Shown: positions 38,651 through 49,748 of the stretch, in pieces
Layout of the letters: each line of letters opens with the position of its first letter
Numbering within the stretch: the stretch's first letter is position 1
Assembly: GCA_003008705.1 (NCBI GenBank)
Contig: PDUO01000042.1
Coordinates: 250,057 to 314,056 of the forward strand
Origin: Pezicula radicicola
Taxonomy: Eukaryota; Ascomycota; Leotiomycetes; Helotiales; Dermateaceae
Direction of reading: 5' to 3'
Length of the DNA: 64,000 bases
Notes under the pieces: generated by a model
The model's database searches: none
Seen by the model: the letters and a program-made list of their open reading frames with translations, nothing else
Told to the model about the DNA's origin: nothing
Program-made: the position numbers and the translations under genes

Positions 38651-38958
38651 CTAGTAAGGTGTGTTCCGGGATGCGACTTGCGACAGAAGTACAAGGGGAA
38701 TCTTGTTGAGATAAAGAAGGACCGCTTTTCATTAGCCTCAGTCCGGCCAATTGCACCAGTCACTTTGGACATCGTTGCTGACATGGTCAAATCCTGATGC
38801 GTGACGATACTGCTCTATTCTGGCTCTTTGCAGTCTGGTGATATTGGTGATATTAATAGCACTGAATAAAACTATGCAAGTCTATGATGGGGTACTCGGG
38901 CGGTAGTGTGCCTAGTGAAGTCCAAGGAGGAAGGTAAAGGAAGGGCTCGATGTCCACC

Positions 38959-40472
38959 TTAAGCCTCAACTCCATCAATTTCAAACCCTTCCCCTCTATT
39001 TTTAATCCATCCCTTCAATGACGAGTTTCTTACCTCTTCCTTGACCAGTCTCCTATCCGCTAAGCAACTCATTTCTTTGACATCTTCGTACAGGGTTGAG
39101 TGGCTTAAATCCTTTAGCATGGGTATATCGTGCGCACAGCTTACTGCTGCAACTTCCAGAGCGATCTTCCACATTCGTCTTTTACACATCCTACTGGCAC
39201 CTCGTATATCAAACTGTTTCCGTCCTTGTAGCGTACCGTTGATGATCGACTCCTCCTTTCCATTGCCTGTCCAAGATGCCGCAATGTTGCTCGGTACAAG
39301 GGATCCAGTATTTCCAGCCGATCTCCTGCTATAACTAAACTCTCGCTCGGTGGTTTTGATTGTGAATGGTGCAAATTTATACCCACCTAGCCACTTACTG
39401 GAAATATCATGGATCGGTTTGAGACGGCCATTGGGGCCAAAAGCACGATCACATGCAACTTGAGAGAATTGGGAAGAAGGGAGGATGAGGGATGTTAGGT
39501 ATGAGTTTCCGGGGTGAACTAATAGCGAAGTAATTGAAGATAATAGCGAGGTGCTTTGCTTCAGGGCGAGCTTATCTGAGCAAGATTTGGAAAGTGTTGG
39601 AGGAGCATCTGGCCGGGAAGGTTTGCGACGGACGATTCCTAGTGACTTCGTCAGTGTGGACTGACTGTACCAAGAAGTATAACTAAAAACCTAATTCAGA
39701 GAAGTATCCACGGCCGTGAAGAATCGTCGGAAGAACCGTTGGAGCATATGGGTTATCTAGTAAAGGCGACGAGACTTTGGCGCCGGCGTCCTCAGTGGCG
39801 GGTATTGCCCAAGGACTGCTGTCTTCTTGCGCGGCCATCGTGAGTTCCATGCTTGCATCTCCACCTGTGCACAACAGTCAATCACTCACTTCCAAAGTTT
39901 ATGGGCAAGGCATCATACAAGGAGCTTCAGAGCAATACATATGCAGCTTGATTCCATCCTTGAGAGCGAAAGGCTGGAAGTGCTTCTGTGTTATTTCTTC
40001 CGGACTACGCAGCCGTACATATTCTGACCTCTCCTTCCCTGAAAATACCAAATTATAGCATTCTTCTAATAGGAAGCGGTTGAAGGAGCGGATTGCAAGA
40101 ATCTCTGCATGCCAGTCGTGCAGCACTATGCCTTCGGCTTGCTCGATCTTGCTTTGAGGAAGGCATTTCATACCGGTTCTATAAATGTGGTCAGCAGGTC
40201 TCTATGAAGTCATACTGACAGATTAAGTAGATCCTACGCCAGGGCAATGCATATAAGATTACCATTTCCTGGGGAAACTGGTACAGTAACACCAGCCTCG
40301 TCAGCCTTCGTCGATAATTTACCCGGAACAACGAACCTTGAGCGACAATTCCACTCAAAGGGACCCATTCTCTTCTTCCTTGACCTCTGTCTTGAGGCTT
40401 TCTCTTATTTGATAATTTATCGAATTGTTTTAATACGACATCAGCGATGTCGTCGCCAGAAACGTCCTCCAT
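38959..40472 (-). CDS. tad1: tRNA-specific adenosine deaminase 1 (Tad1/ADAT1)
   Basis: Five minus-strand exons, 40337-40472, 40238-40277, 39919-40178, 39691-39864 and 38959-39638 (introns 59, 59, 54, 52 bases), give 429 residues. Tad1 converts A37 to inosine in eukaryotic tRNA-Ala. ADAR/Tad1-type zinc and catalytic residues are seen: LHDWHAEILA (H82, E84), SEAPCGDASMEL (C146, made across intron 3) and SKSCSDKLAL (second Cys). Other family blocks: REWVPLSGIVAQ, LICIALATGMKCLP, HGRGYFSELGIVRRKPSRPD and SWTGNGKEESIINGTLQGR cut as GNGKEESIINGTLQGRK. The 40-base second exon was fixed by frame and by restoring this conserved stretch. The start is the first ATG after a GTG; only 185 bases separate it from the divergent NT-C2 gene. 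Confidence 0.93.
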
Positions 40473-40657
40473 CACATGGTTTTAAAGTTGAGAGAAGGCT
40501 GTGCTTGTTACTTGTGCTTGTGCTTGGACTCGGAAAAGGACCGAGTTCGAGTTGGATGCCAATACGATAAAACGAGCCGAATTATCCATCCTGCAACAGC
40601 AGTCACGATGGAACCTATCGGAAGACTTCTGTCCTTATAATTGCTAATTCCCTCAAA
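40473..40657. promoter_or_regulatory. Compact bidirectional promoter, tad1 / NT-C2 gene
   Basis: Only 185 bases lie between the two divergent start codons. It contains a repeated cttgtgcttg motif around 40500-40527. Both genes must take their core promoters from here or from within each other's leader. Confidence 0.5.
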
Positions 40658-41959
40658 ATGAACACACTAAGTAAATCTACACATCGCCATGAAGGCTGGA
40701 AAGCATTTGCTGACGATAGCTAACAATCCTTTAGTATCCAAGGCTCGCAAGGTTTGTTCCGAAACCCCAGAGACCCCCAATGCGCCGGATCACCGCAAGC
40801 CATATACTGACGTCTCTTGCAGCCTAAATTCGATCTTCATCTTCAGGTTAGAAGTACCTAGACTCGTAGATACTCTTCCGAGGCTAATACGTCCCTAGAT
40901 CATCGACCTCAACAACGTCCCCCTCGTCAGCGGCACGTCATACGTAAAATGGCATCTTCCCTCCTCAACCGCCGCAGAACACCGAGGACGCACGTCTAAA
41001 TCTCCAATAAAAGACCATAAAGTAATTTGGGATTATGCACACACGATTCCCGTCCGGCTTACGATTGACAAAAACAACAGTCTGCAAGAGACCTTTATAA
41101 ATTTCGAGGTAGTGCAAGACTACAGTTCTGGGGCTAGAGGAGAGAAGATAACGTTAGGCTTTGTGACTTTGAACTTGTCAGAATATGTTGAGGAAAGTGA
41201 GTCGATCGGAGAAGGGGAGGAGGGGATTGTTCGGAGATATCTGATGCAGGAGAGTAAGATCAATAGCACGTTGAAGATTGGCATTACTATGAGGCAGATG
41301 GATGGAGAGAGGAATTTTGTGGCACCGCCACTGAAGACTGCACCGGTCTTTGGTGGCATTGCAGGAATCATGGTAGGAGATCAGGGGGAGGGTCAAGATG
41401 ACGTGGGGCGTGAGTTTGTCTCGAGTAAGTCAAGCAGAAGGCGTTGGCTAATAGCGACACAGATATGCCTTCGATGAATAAATCGAGAGACGCAAGCGAG
41501 TTGCAGGATATATATCGGCGGTCACTTGTAGCCTCCTGGGCAGCACACTCAGGCGAGCTACCTGCGGATGAATGCGTCGAGGATATATTCAACGGTGGAA
41601 CAGGATGGAAAGACGGCGTGCAAGCTGGAAAGGTCCTGGGCAACACACAAGATGATAGCATGAGCAGTGAAGATCTACATCCGCATCGACATAATCACCA
41701 AAGGACACCGTCAGGAGCAAGTTCGGTAAACTCCCAGTCGACGATCAAGAACGGACCTAGGAAGATAGGCCATAGACATAGCAGGAGCATGGAATCTACG
41801 AATCAGGGATCAATTCCCACTTTGCAGCATGATACTTCTTCGGATGCGATATCGGAGAGAGGGAGGATGGGATTTAAGAGTGCACATGAGGTTGATGAGT
41901 GGGTACCCCCTCATAAAATAGTGTCTTTCGGGTCAATTGAGATAAGGCTATTGAAGTAG
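40658..41959 (+). CDS. NT-C2 domain protein (EEIG1/EHBP1 N-terminal type)
   Basis: Exons 40658-40670, 40735-40751, 40823-40846, 40899-41424 and 41463-41959 give 358 residues. The first three exons are tiny (13, 17 and 24 bases) and together encode MNTLISKARKPKFDLHLQ, which runs into IIDLNNVPLVSGTSYVKWHL, KVIWDYAHTIPVRLTID and ITLGFVTLNLSEYVEE, the NT-C2 fold. The domain is thought to help attach cytoskeletal or membrane-traffic proteins to membranes; the fungal role is unknown to me. The C-terminal 190 residues are polar (HRHNHQRTPSGASSVNSQS), probably disordered. An alternative first exon from ATG 40689 reading through to 40751 also keeps frame but gives a less family-like N-terminus. Confidence 0.83.
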
Positions 41960-42659
41960 CGAGGATAGAAGAGGCTCTGGAGTAACTGAGCCTCTAGTAA
42001 CTACTCAGCTGGTCTTTAGTGGAAGGCATAGTGAGACTAGTAGTCTTTTGGTCTTCAGTCATGGCATACATCCCCAGTCGTCGGGAGGACAAGTCCTCTG
42101 AAACAAAGAGTTGTGTCCATTGACTGACTGAGATCATCTGTTCTCCATATTGATTTCCGTGCCATATCCACATCTTTTTTTCTTCCAGACCTGCAGCTAA
42201 CTCATTACAGATTTGATATTAGAGATGATTTAGTCGCTTGGAGATTACCAGGATCTGTAGTATCGTGATATTATTAGCACCCGTTTTGTATATTATAGTA
42301 GTGGCTGTTGAAATGGCGTAAATATGGAGGTCTGTTGCATGGAGTGACTTGGAAGAACGAATATAACGCATTTATGACTCTTACTCAAGTCTTCCCCAAC
42401 GCCACGCCATACATATGATAACTCTCCCTTCCTCGGCCAGACGCGGATATCTGGGCTGTCTTGCTTGTCTGGTGTCGTATTTTCAAGAGACTGTCGTAGA
42501 TATCCAAGCCGCAATAAGGTTCATAGCACCCTTGTGATTGCCACTCTCCTAGCAGCTCTGATGGTAGCGATGATTACTGGCGAGTCGTCTTGAAGGGTTA
42601 TTAGGACGCTATTCGACTTATTTTCTGCGACGAAGTGTCCCAGTCCCGGAAGTGCATCA
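41960..42659. other. Convergent 3' intergenic region
   Basis: 700 bases between the NT-C2 and cyclophilin stops. No gene recognised. Confidence 0.5.
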
Positions 42660-43201
42660 TCAAACCTCCTCTTCTCCCTCTACGACCCCCGCTCTCAAAA
42701 TTCTCACCTCGTCAATCGGCCTATCCTCCGGCCCAGTCTTAACCAAACCCATCCTCTTTACAACTCCCATGCCCCTCGTCACCCTTCCAAAGATGGTATG
42801 TTTCCCATCTAACCACGGAGTCGGCGCTAACGTAATAAAAAATTGCGAACCATTCGTATCCTTTCCACTATTTGCCATACTTAGAATACCAGCCCCAGTA
42901 TGCTTTAAGGAAGGTGAGATCTCGTCTTCGAATTTCTCGCCATAGATGGAAGTTCCGCCTCGGCCTGTGCCTGTAGGGTCACCGGTTTGGAGCATGAAGT
43001 TGGGGATTATGCGGTGGAAGATGAGGGTGTCGTAGTAGCCGCGCCGGGCTAGGGTCTCGAAGTTTTTGCAGGTTTTGGGAGCGTGGTTGTGGTAAAGTTC
43101 TACTACTATTGTGCCCTGTAAGAACGTTAGTATATTGAGCTTGTACAGTTGAGTGGTAAGAGATGTACCATTGTGGTTTCTAGAGCGACATTGGTTGTCA
43201 T
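42660..43201 (-). CDS. Cyclophilin-type peptidyl-prolyl isomerase (PPIL1-like)
   Basis: Minus-strand exons 43169-43201 and 42660-43115 (53-base intron) give 162 residues, as for PPIL1/Cyp1. It catalyses cis-trans isomerisation of Xaa-Pro bonds. Catalytic and binding blocks: [34 protein letters not shown] cut as [35 protein letters not shown] and [11 protein letters not shown]. Active-site Arg, Phe, Gln, Phe, Trp and His are all present. The N-terminus [20 protein letters not shown] has no signal peptide. PPIL1 orthologues work in the spliceosome, so a nuclear role is probable by homology. Confidence 0.92.
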
Positions 43202-43607
43202 GGTGGAGGAGGGGTTTGCGCTGAGCGCAAGTACGAGTTTCAAAGCTTCGAATTTGACAAATTTGTGACGACCGTGGTGTTAATTCTGAGTCTACTATGT
43301 AAAGAATCCGTAGGTTACTTTGATGGATGTTGTAAAGCTTTAAGAAAAGGTTTGATCAAGTGTTGATGTCAAAAAGTCTGGTTCAGGACAAGGCTGACGC
43401 CACGCTAGTGCGCCTTGCCATGGTTGCTGTCCTTCGCCAACACCACGTCGTCCATTTAATTACCTTATTCTTGCTCTTCTTTGCGCTCATAGATTTGTAA
43501 ATTCCTGCATCATACTTGGTTTCTCTGCACATATATCGAAGGCATATGGAGAACTGAGAAAGCATTTGCGACCAATTGTCTTCTTTTGTCTGGCCAGACT
43601 AAGCATC
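43202..43607. promoter_or_regulatory. Divergent promoter, cyclophilin / signal peptide peptidase
   Basis: 406 bases between divergent start codons. No clear TATA or known factor site. Confidence 0.4.
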
Positions 43608-45320
43608 ATGGACAACATCTTCAAATACTTCGATGGCGACAGCCCTATTCTTCAGTCTATGGGAAGAATAGGGTTCAAGATTTATGAAGAAAGAGATCTT
43701 ATACAGATGCATACACATCTCATTCTCGCGTCACTTTTTCCAATCTATATTGGCTCTCATGCCTCATTACGCCGACCACCCTCTGCGCAAGCACCGAAGA
43801 AGTCCTCGAGAAAACCAGGCGACAGTGATGATGAAGATGAGACGATCGTGGAACCAACGATAGAAGGACTTCAACCATCAGATGCTATCATGTTCCCACT
43901 TCTCGCCTCAGTCACCCTAGGCGGCCTCTACTTCCTCATTAAATGGCTGCAAAACCCAGCTCTGCTCAACAAGATCCTTGGCTACTACTTTTCTGTTTTG
44001 GGGGTCTTCGGTGTTGCTAAGCTGGCTGCTGATGGCCTTAATGTGGCGACAACCTTTATCTTTCCATCTGTGTGGTCGTTTGGGAATCAGACTTATCACG
44101 TGGACCCATTGTTCTCACAACAAGTCACTGGGTCTGTGAAACCAGGAAGGGTCCAGGTGCATCGCAAATTTGTTGCAGACAAGATGACGCCTCTGCCTGG
44201 GTATCTGTCGACTATTAGATTCTCCGAGGCGAACACCCGGAGACTGTGGGCTATCAGAGCACTCTTCAAGGACAACTGGATCTTCAGGGGATATGTCCAT
44301 GGTATTGTGACCATAAAGAGCAAGGTTAAGCTGAATGATGCTATCGGGTTTGCTCTGGGAGTTGCTGCCATCACCCTCTATAATCTGAATGGAAAAGCAT
44401 GGTGGCTTACTAACCTCATGGGCTTCGGGTTCTGTTATGGAACTCTCCAGCTCTTATCACCAACAACTTTCTGGACGGGCTCGCTTGTACTCGCCGGCCT
44501 CTTCATTTACGACATCACTATGGTTTTTTATACGTACGTACCTACACTTCCAAGTGCTTCACTGCCTTCTAATCTCATACGTGAAAATAGTCCCCTCATG
44601 GTAACAGTCGCAACATCCCTTGATGTTCCTATCAAACTTGTCTTCCCAGGGCCAAAGCGAGGTGGCATGCTGGGTCTAGGGGATGTTGTTCTGCCAGGCA
44701 TAATGATAGCATTAGCACTTCGATTTGACCTCTTCCTTCATTACCTTCGCAAACGCACTAGCACTGCGCCAATTGTTGTCATTGCCTCTGGGGAATGCAG
44801 GTCGACAGACCCAAATCCAAAGATCATCAAAGCACCCTACCACTCCGCTACTGGAAATTGGGGAGAACTTTTCTGGGCCCGAGGTGCCCCAGATGAAGAT
44901 TGTGGTTCGGCTATTGGAGCGAGATTCCGGAAGGTGTATTTCAATGCTGCTTTAGTTGGATACGTGGCTGGTATGTTGGCTACGTTGATTGTGCTCAATG
45001 TGTATGATCATGCACAACCTGCATTGCTTTACTTAGTTCCCGGTGTTCTTATTGCATTATGGGGCACCGCATTTGTGCGAGGGGATTTCAAGTTGATGTG
45101 GATGTACACGGAAGATGGGAGCCTTGATGATGAAGAGAAAGAGGTGAAGAAGGAAGATACGAAGGATGGAGATAAAGAGGCGGGTGAAAAAATAGATTCT
45201 ATGATTGAGAGCAAGGAGAGCAGAGATGAACATGCTCATCACGTCTTCTTGTTCTCTCTGTCTTCTTCGAAACTAGCCTCAGCTCCGAGGAAACCGAAGG
45301 TTGTGCTTGCAGGCAAGTAA
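43608..45320 (+). CDS. Signal peptide peptidase (intramembrane aspartyl protease)
   Basis: Exons 43608-44533 and 44591-45320 give 551 residues. The 57-base intron (gtacgt to tag) is a multiple of three and has no in-frame stop, so an unspliced message would still read through. Catalytic residues are D302 in the YD motif (LFIYDITMVFY) and D340 in the GxGD motif (MLGLGDVVLPG); the QPALLYLVP motif follows. Spliced reading joins VFYT to PLMVTVATSLDVPIK, the usual SPP sequence. Nine or so membrane segments are expected in the ER. SPP cuts leftover signal peptides inside the membrane and takes part in ER-associated degradation; yeast Ypf1 is the relative. A cytosolic acidic loop follows TM2, and the tail after the last span is highly charged. 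Confidence 0.93.
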   Translation: MDNIFKYFDGDSPILQSMGRIGFKIYEERDLIQMHTHLILASLFPIYIGSHASLRRPPSAQAPKKSSRKPGDSDDEDETIVEPTIEGLQPSDAIMFPLLASVTLGGLYFLIKWLQNPALLNKILGYYFSVLGVFGVAKLAADGLNVATTFIFPSVWSFGNQTYHVDPLFSQQVTGSVKPGRVQVHRKFVADKMTPLPGYLSTIRFSEANTRRLWAIRALFKDNWIFRGYVHGIVTIKSKVKLNDAIGFALGVAAITLYNLNGKAWWLTNLMGFGFCYGTLQLLSPTTFWTGSLVLAGLFIYDITMVFYTYVPTLPSASLPSNLIRENSPLMVTVATSLDVPIKLVFPGPKRGGMLGLGDVVLPGIMIALALRFDLFLHYLRKRTSTAPIVVIASGECRSTDPNPKIIKAPYHSATGNWGELFWARGAPDEDCGSAIGARFRKVYFNAALVGYVAGMLATLIVLNVYDHAQPALLYLVPGVLIALWGTAFVRGDFKLMWMYTEDGSLDDEEKEVKKEDTKDGDKEAGEKIDSMIESKESRDEHAHHVFLFSLSSSKLASAPRKPKVVLAGK

Positions 45321-46297
45321 GCCTCCAAAAGAATGTTAGCATATTTGAAGGCGTTGGACTCAAAGACATATCTGCAAGGAGTTCGGACATTGGTACTTTT
45401 TCACCGAAATATATGACTTGGTGCATGTTGGGAGCGTGCATATATAGAACTTTGAGGTATTCGAGATATTCATGAAATGCATATAGTAGCAAAAACGCCT
45501 TTTTCAAATTTTGTCAGACCACTTTTCGTTCACTACGCAGACTAAAAAAGAGTATTCGAAAAAGTACTACGTTAAGACTTTTGTATGCCTGACAAACTAT
45601 TGCGTTGATTATAGCTGCCAACAACCTAGAACGAGATGTACATGACACCACTTCCTCAACATCGGAACTGTTCCAAAAATAAGGAAGCGGCAAACACAAC
45701 GTTGAAATGTCATGATATTTTCAAAGCCAGTTCTGACTTCTAATCCTCAGTGTCGGAAGCTAATAGCGGCTCGGTCCAGACTCACGAGCTTTCTCAGCAA
45801 CAGCGAAGTCGGGATCTGCCCCTGTAATTAGGCGAGGTGACGCCATTCGTTGTCCATGTGTCTGTCCATCAGGGTCGCCGCCGATGAGAAATCACTGGTG
45901 ATTCTAGACGCCTATTTCCTTGTCTACCTTAGTAAGAACTCAACAGCGTGTGTAGATATAAAAGAAGTGGAAGCTACATTAAAAAGAAATTCCACAGTAC
46001 CTACCTATCAAATCATCTTCCTCTTTTCAAGCGCTAAAGTCGACTATTCACCACGCTGTTCCTGTTCCTGAAACCCCTCCACCAGCTCGCTCAGCCTGTC
46101 CGAGGAACCACCAGGACCCCCACTATTAGCGTGCATTTATTTATTGCCCCACCATCCACGTCGATTCTCGTCGAGCTTCAAAACCTCCCTCACCCACCCA
46201 CCCCGTTCTGTTCTTCTACAATTTCATCCTCGCCCAATCTACCATCCAAAACATAACACTCAACTACCAACAATCCAAACCAACTCAAACCGCAAAA
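45321..46297. other. Intergenic region upstream of peroxiredoxin
   Basis: Nearly 1 kb. The left part is the 3' flank of signal peptide peptidase; the right part is the peroxiredoxin promoter and a C-rich leader (46080-46297). A 28-residue minus-strand frame (45760-45846) is noted but not called. TATAAAAG lies at 45957. Confidence 0.5.
45957..45964 (+). promoter_or_regulatory. Possible TATA box upstream of peroxiredoxin
   Basis: TATAAAAG, 334 bases before the peroxiredoxin start codon. It would imply a long leader, or the leader could contain an intron. The assignment is weak. Confidence 0.3.
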
Positions 46298-47067
46298 ATG
46301 GCAGCAACACTCAAGCTCGGCGACTCCCTCCCTGCTGGAACCACCTTCAGCTACATCCCATATGTCGAAGAAACCGGAGACATTACCGCCTGCGGTATTC
46401 CAATCACCTACGATGCTTCCAAGGGTAAGCAGTTTTTTCCCTCTTCTCTGCCATGTCTATAAACAACACCCTTCTTCTCTCCTTCGCCTTAACATCTCAT
46501 GGATAGTAGCTAACACATTATCTTCTACAGAATGGGCCGACAAGAAGGTTATCGTCTTCGCCCTTCCCGGTGCCTTCACCCCAACCTGCTCCTCCAGACA
46601 TCTCCCCGGTTACATTGAGAACCTCCCCAAGCTTAAGGCCAAGGGTGTTGACATCGTTGCCGTTATTGCATACAACGACGCTTTTGTTATGAGTGCTTGG
46701 GGCAAGGCTAACAACGTCAAGGACGACTCAATCGTATGTTCTTGATTCCTTATCTGCCTCTCTCTTACAGTCACAATCTCTCGTGGAATGTTGAGTAACT
46801 CACTTGATTTGGGTAACCCACTTGGCTTGGATAAATCATTTCACTCTGAGTTACATGGTGGGGATATATGCTAATGTGTTTGGTGGGATATAGTTGTTCT
46901 TGTCCGATTACAACACAGAATTCAGCAAGAAGCTTGGCTGGGTCCAGGCTGAGCGCACTGACAGATACGTATTGGTTATCGACCATGGCAAGATCGTCAT
47001 CGCCGACAAGGAGCCTGGACGTGAGCTTACTGTCTCTTCTGCTGAGGCCGTATTGGAGAAGCTATAA
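46298..47067 (+). CDS. Peroxiredoxin, Prx5/PMP20 type
   Basis: Exons 46298-46424, 46531-46733 and 46894-47067 (introns 106 and 160 bases) give 167 residues. It reduces peroxides through a thiol: the peroxidatic Cys lies in [16 protein letters not shown], with preceding [12 protein letters not shown] and following [19 protein letters not shown]. Another Cys (ITACGIP) near the N-terminus is not the usual resolving position. Related proteins are the fungal PMP20/Asp f 3 allergens, usually cytosolic or peroxisomal. This one ends in EKL rather than a canonical peroxisome signal such as SKL or AKL, so cytosolic location is more likely. The second intron contains words like gagtaactcacttga that recur in AT-rich gaps of this window. 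Confidence 0.93.
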
Positions 47068-47717
47068 AGTGCTTACTTCCACACCATATATGGAGCCCAA
47101 AAACTGGGTGAAGATAAATTGATGACACGAATGAAGGGACCGGAGTGATGTAGAAACTGGCTGGGCTTATGCTTCATAGATGAATAGACCGTAGACAAAG
47201 ACAAATATAGAAAATTCTCTGCTCTTCATATCCATACACTCTTCTGATTATTTCCAAGGAGAGACGTTGGCACTAAGAAATCCCTCAGCAGAGAACCTTC
47301 ACAAAGTAGGTAGGTACTTTTAATGTGGCACTTTTAATCAACTCCTACAAGCGAGGCTCGCCTCTGAATCAGCCATTCAACCTCATCTTAGCAAGGCGAT
47401 CTTCAACACCTCCCTAACTTAGGGGATGTTGACATAGGACGCATGAAACAGTAAGACCTTTTCTCTGCGCTCCCATACCAATCACCGGCTGACTTGAGTC
47501 GCTCAAGTCAGGAACTTCGAACAGATTCTTATTTCCTTTAGCCCAGCTCGATCTATGTCAACAGGACCCGTCCAGCATCAAAGCACTTTCTGTATGCTCC
47601 TATAGCCCCAGCCCCCCTAGTCTACTTCGTTTAGCCAAATCAATTGGGAGATCCAAGCAGGTTTCGTCCATCCCCTCAACACCAAAAACCGCGGGGCCAA
47701 CCGAAGCTGAAGACGCA
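47068..47717. other. Intergenic region after peroxiredoxin
   Basis: 650 bases without a recognised gene. Contains the 3' flank of the peroxiredoxin gene and the presumed promoter of the next gene. Confidence 0.5.
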
Positions 47718-48966
47718 ATGGCAAGATACCAGTCAGTCGAGCTCGTAATGCGCGGCCAGTTCGAGCGCGATTTCCCCGATAAGATGTCCAGCGACTTGTT
47801 GAATGAATTGGCGCGTCAGACCCATCGCCTTACATCGCCAACCCCCCCGCAGTTCAAGGGATGCACTGAAGATGAACTGCTCTACATTGCAGAGAGATGC
47901 ACTTACAACAGATTCTGTGAGTGCATCATCTGACCTTGTCTCGATTCCCCGTGGTCTCAAAGCTGATACCGCTGTAGGGCGTGATAGTGGAAAGAATTTC
48001 AAATTCCCAGGTGTCAGACCAGATTCGTTGGATACACTCCCCTCTAGTGTCAGGTATTCGGGAGGCACAAGCACAAATTTTCGTAGCCCCAGTCAGGAAA
48101 CAAGCACAGGAAACTCTTTCACTTCAGGGAATCTCGCTCCTGAACAGATCTTCAACCCTAACAAGAACCGCAACAAAAAGCAAGTCCCGTTGTCAACCAA
48201 AGAAAGACGGACCAAGCAACCATACCTGCCATTACTAAATGGAAGCATCCAATATGCTGTCTACCCACCAGTCAATACCTTCATCTACAGCATCGGACAG
48301 GGCGGCTGTCACATCAAGCCCGTACAAAAGTTCTTCGGCTGTCAGATCTCTCATAGGCACGACGCCGACGCAGGGATCTTTGTCCTTTATGCCGAACCAC
48401 GATATGAATATGAGCAGATGGTAGACCCTGAGGTTAGGGGTAAAGTTGAAGCTGCATATGAGTTTCTTAGAGCCTGGAAGGAGTATACTGTCAACGTCGT
48501 TCGGGACCGAAGACGCCGCATCCAGTACATTCATGATTTCTTAAGAACATGGGACCGTGAGCGTAGGGATGGCAGTGGCCGTTACCGCAGCAGGAGCCCT
48601 TTACGTGTCAGAGGAGATATGCCAGCTAGTGGACGCAGCAGGAGCCCAGTCCGATCCCATCCTGACCTCCACCGTCAGCGAGAGCTATTCCCAATACTCC
48701 CATCTAGTAGGAGCACAAATCGACCACACCCTGATGTGTACCCCCAGCGAGAGCTGTTCCCATTCCCAGACCACCTATCCATGCCTCCTACCGATCTTTC
48801 AAACTTGGGCTACGTTCCTGGAGGTGCTGGACTTGCTTCCCTACCTGTTCGCCCCTCGGAACCTACCCCAGCCAAGTCCAAGGCTCATCGTAGTCGTCCC
48901 CGGTGTCAGCGGCCCCCAAGACATCGAGAAGCTCCTGACCGGTACAACCCAAGCTATGGCCCATGA
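47718..48966 (+). CDS. Unrecognised protein with Arg/Ser-rich, duplicated C-terminus
   Basis: Exons 47718-47916 and 47978-48966 (61-base intron) give 395 residues. I do not recognise the family. Residues 1-75 are mixed charged (VELVMRGQFERDFPDKMSSD, CTEDELLYIAERCTYNRFW). After a Ser/Asn-rich spacer comes a conserved-looking centre, about 150-275: YAVYPPVNTFIYSIGQGGCH, FFGCQISHRHDADAGIFVLY, then a helix EAAYEFLRAWKEYTVNVV. The last 120 residues hold RSRSPLRVR and RSRSPVRSHPD and two copies of a unit reading HPD-x(2)-x-QRELFP, so an SR-type, perhaps RNA-linked and nuclear, protein is imaginable but unproven. Frame continuity across the intron (TGG codon) supports a real gene. Confidence 0.65.
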
Positions 48967-49748
48967 CTCACATCATAGAAGTAAGTCGGTCTACAATTTA
49001 AGAGATCACTGTATCCTCTAGGTGTTAAGACCTTAAAACTTCCTCGAATTGCCTTGCAGTGAGTAACAATCCATATTCTAACATATCCCCAGACTTCATA
49101 TGCAATTACTCCCCTTAAGTATAAATGCTAACAACACTCGATATTAGATCTAGTTTGGACCACTCGACTTAAATCAGAAGACTTGTTTATACCGAGCAAA
49201 GGTAGAGATGGCAGACCTGCTTGCGTGGCTGGAATGCAAAGCATGTGTTATGGAATTATTCAGTCATCGTAACTACTCAATAGGTCCTTTAGAAACCAGA
49301 TTATCTTCCATGGCATTTGACACCGCTACGTGACTTGACTTAGGCAACTCTTTGACTTAAAGGAACTGACTTGGTAGTTCGAACAAGCGACGATAATCTA
49401 CTCAATTTAAGTGCTCTGCTTAAGTTACTGACTTATACCTTGAGTAGCTTATACGTAGGTCAAGAGTGAAAACCGACTACATCTTAATTTTGAGTATAAA
49501 ATATCTATTTGCTTCAAACTCCCAGCTTGGAAGAGCACATTTCATCTATCGACTTGGTTTCACTACCTGGAGTAATATCTCCCGGTATTTAATGCCTTAG
49601 TAAGTGAATCGTAACCTGTAACTACAGGAATACGCCTTAGCTCAAATGAGTTTCATTTCCCCTGTTCTTACAAGTTATTGATACAGGGTTTGTCCAGATT
49701 ACATACGCTCAGCACTAACTCAGCGAACATATTATACAGAGCCTAAGC
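48967..49748. other. AT-rich convergent intergenic region
   Basis: 780 bases between two stops. At 49330-49460 it is rich in variants of acttgactta, ctactcaatttaag and cttgagtagctta, like the tracts at 35.9-36.5 kb. No gene seen. Confidence 0.5.

Larger units (their letters stand above)
35862..38958. other. AT-rich gene-poor region with degenerate repeats
   Basis: 3.1 kb, strongly AT-rich, no supported gene. 35950-36560 is full of variants of the words gttactcaa, actcaagt and cttgagt. A tetranucleotide repeat lies at 37117-37145 and degenerate tandem units at about 38131-38650. It may be decayed mobile DNA, but I cannot identify an element. Confidence 0.45.

Noticed and set aside
40240..40340. 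Apparent frameshift in tad1 after GIVAQ
   Set aside because: Resolved by a normal 59-base intron (40278-40336), which restores a continuous conserved protein.
45760..45846. 28-codon minus-strand frame starting MASPRLITGADPDF
   Set aside because: Protein-like in composition but too short, with no supporting exon or known family; could be a final exon but cannot be supported.
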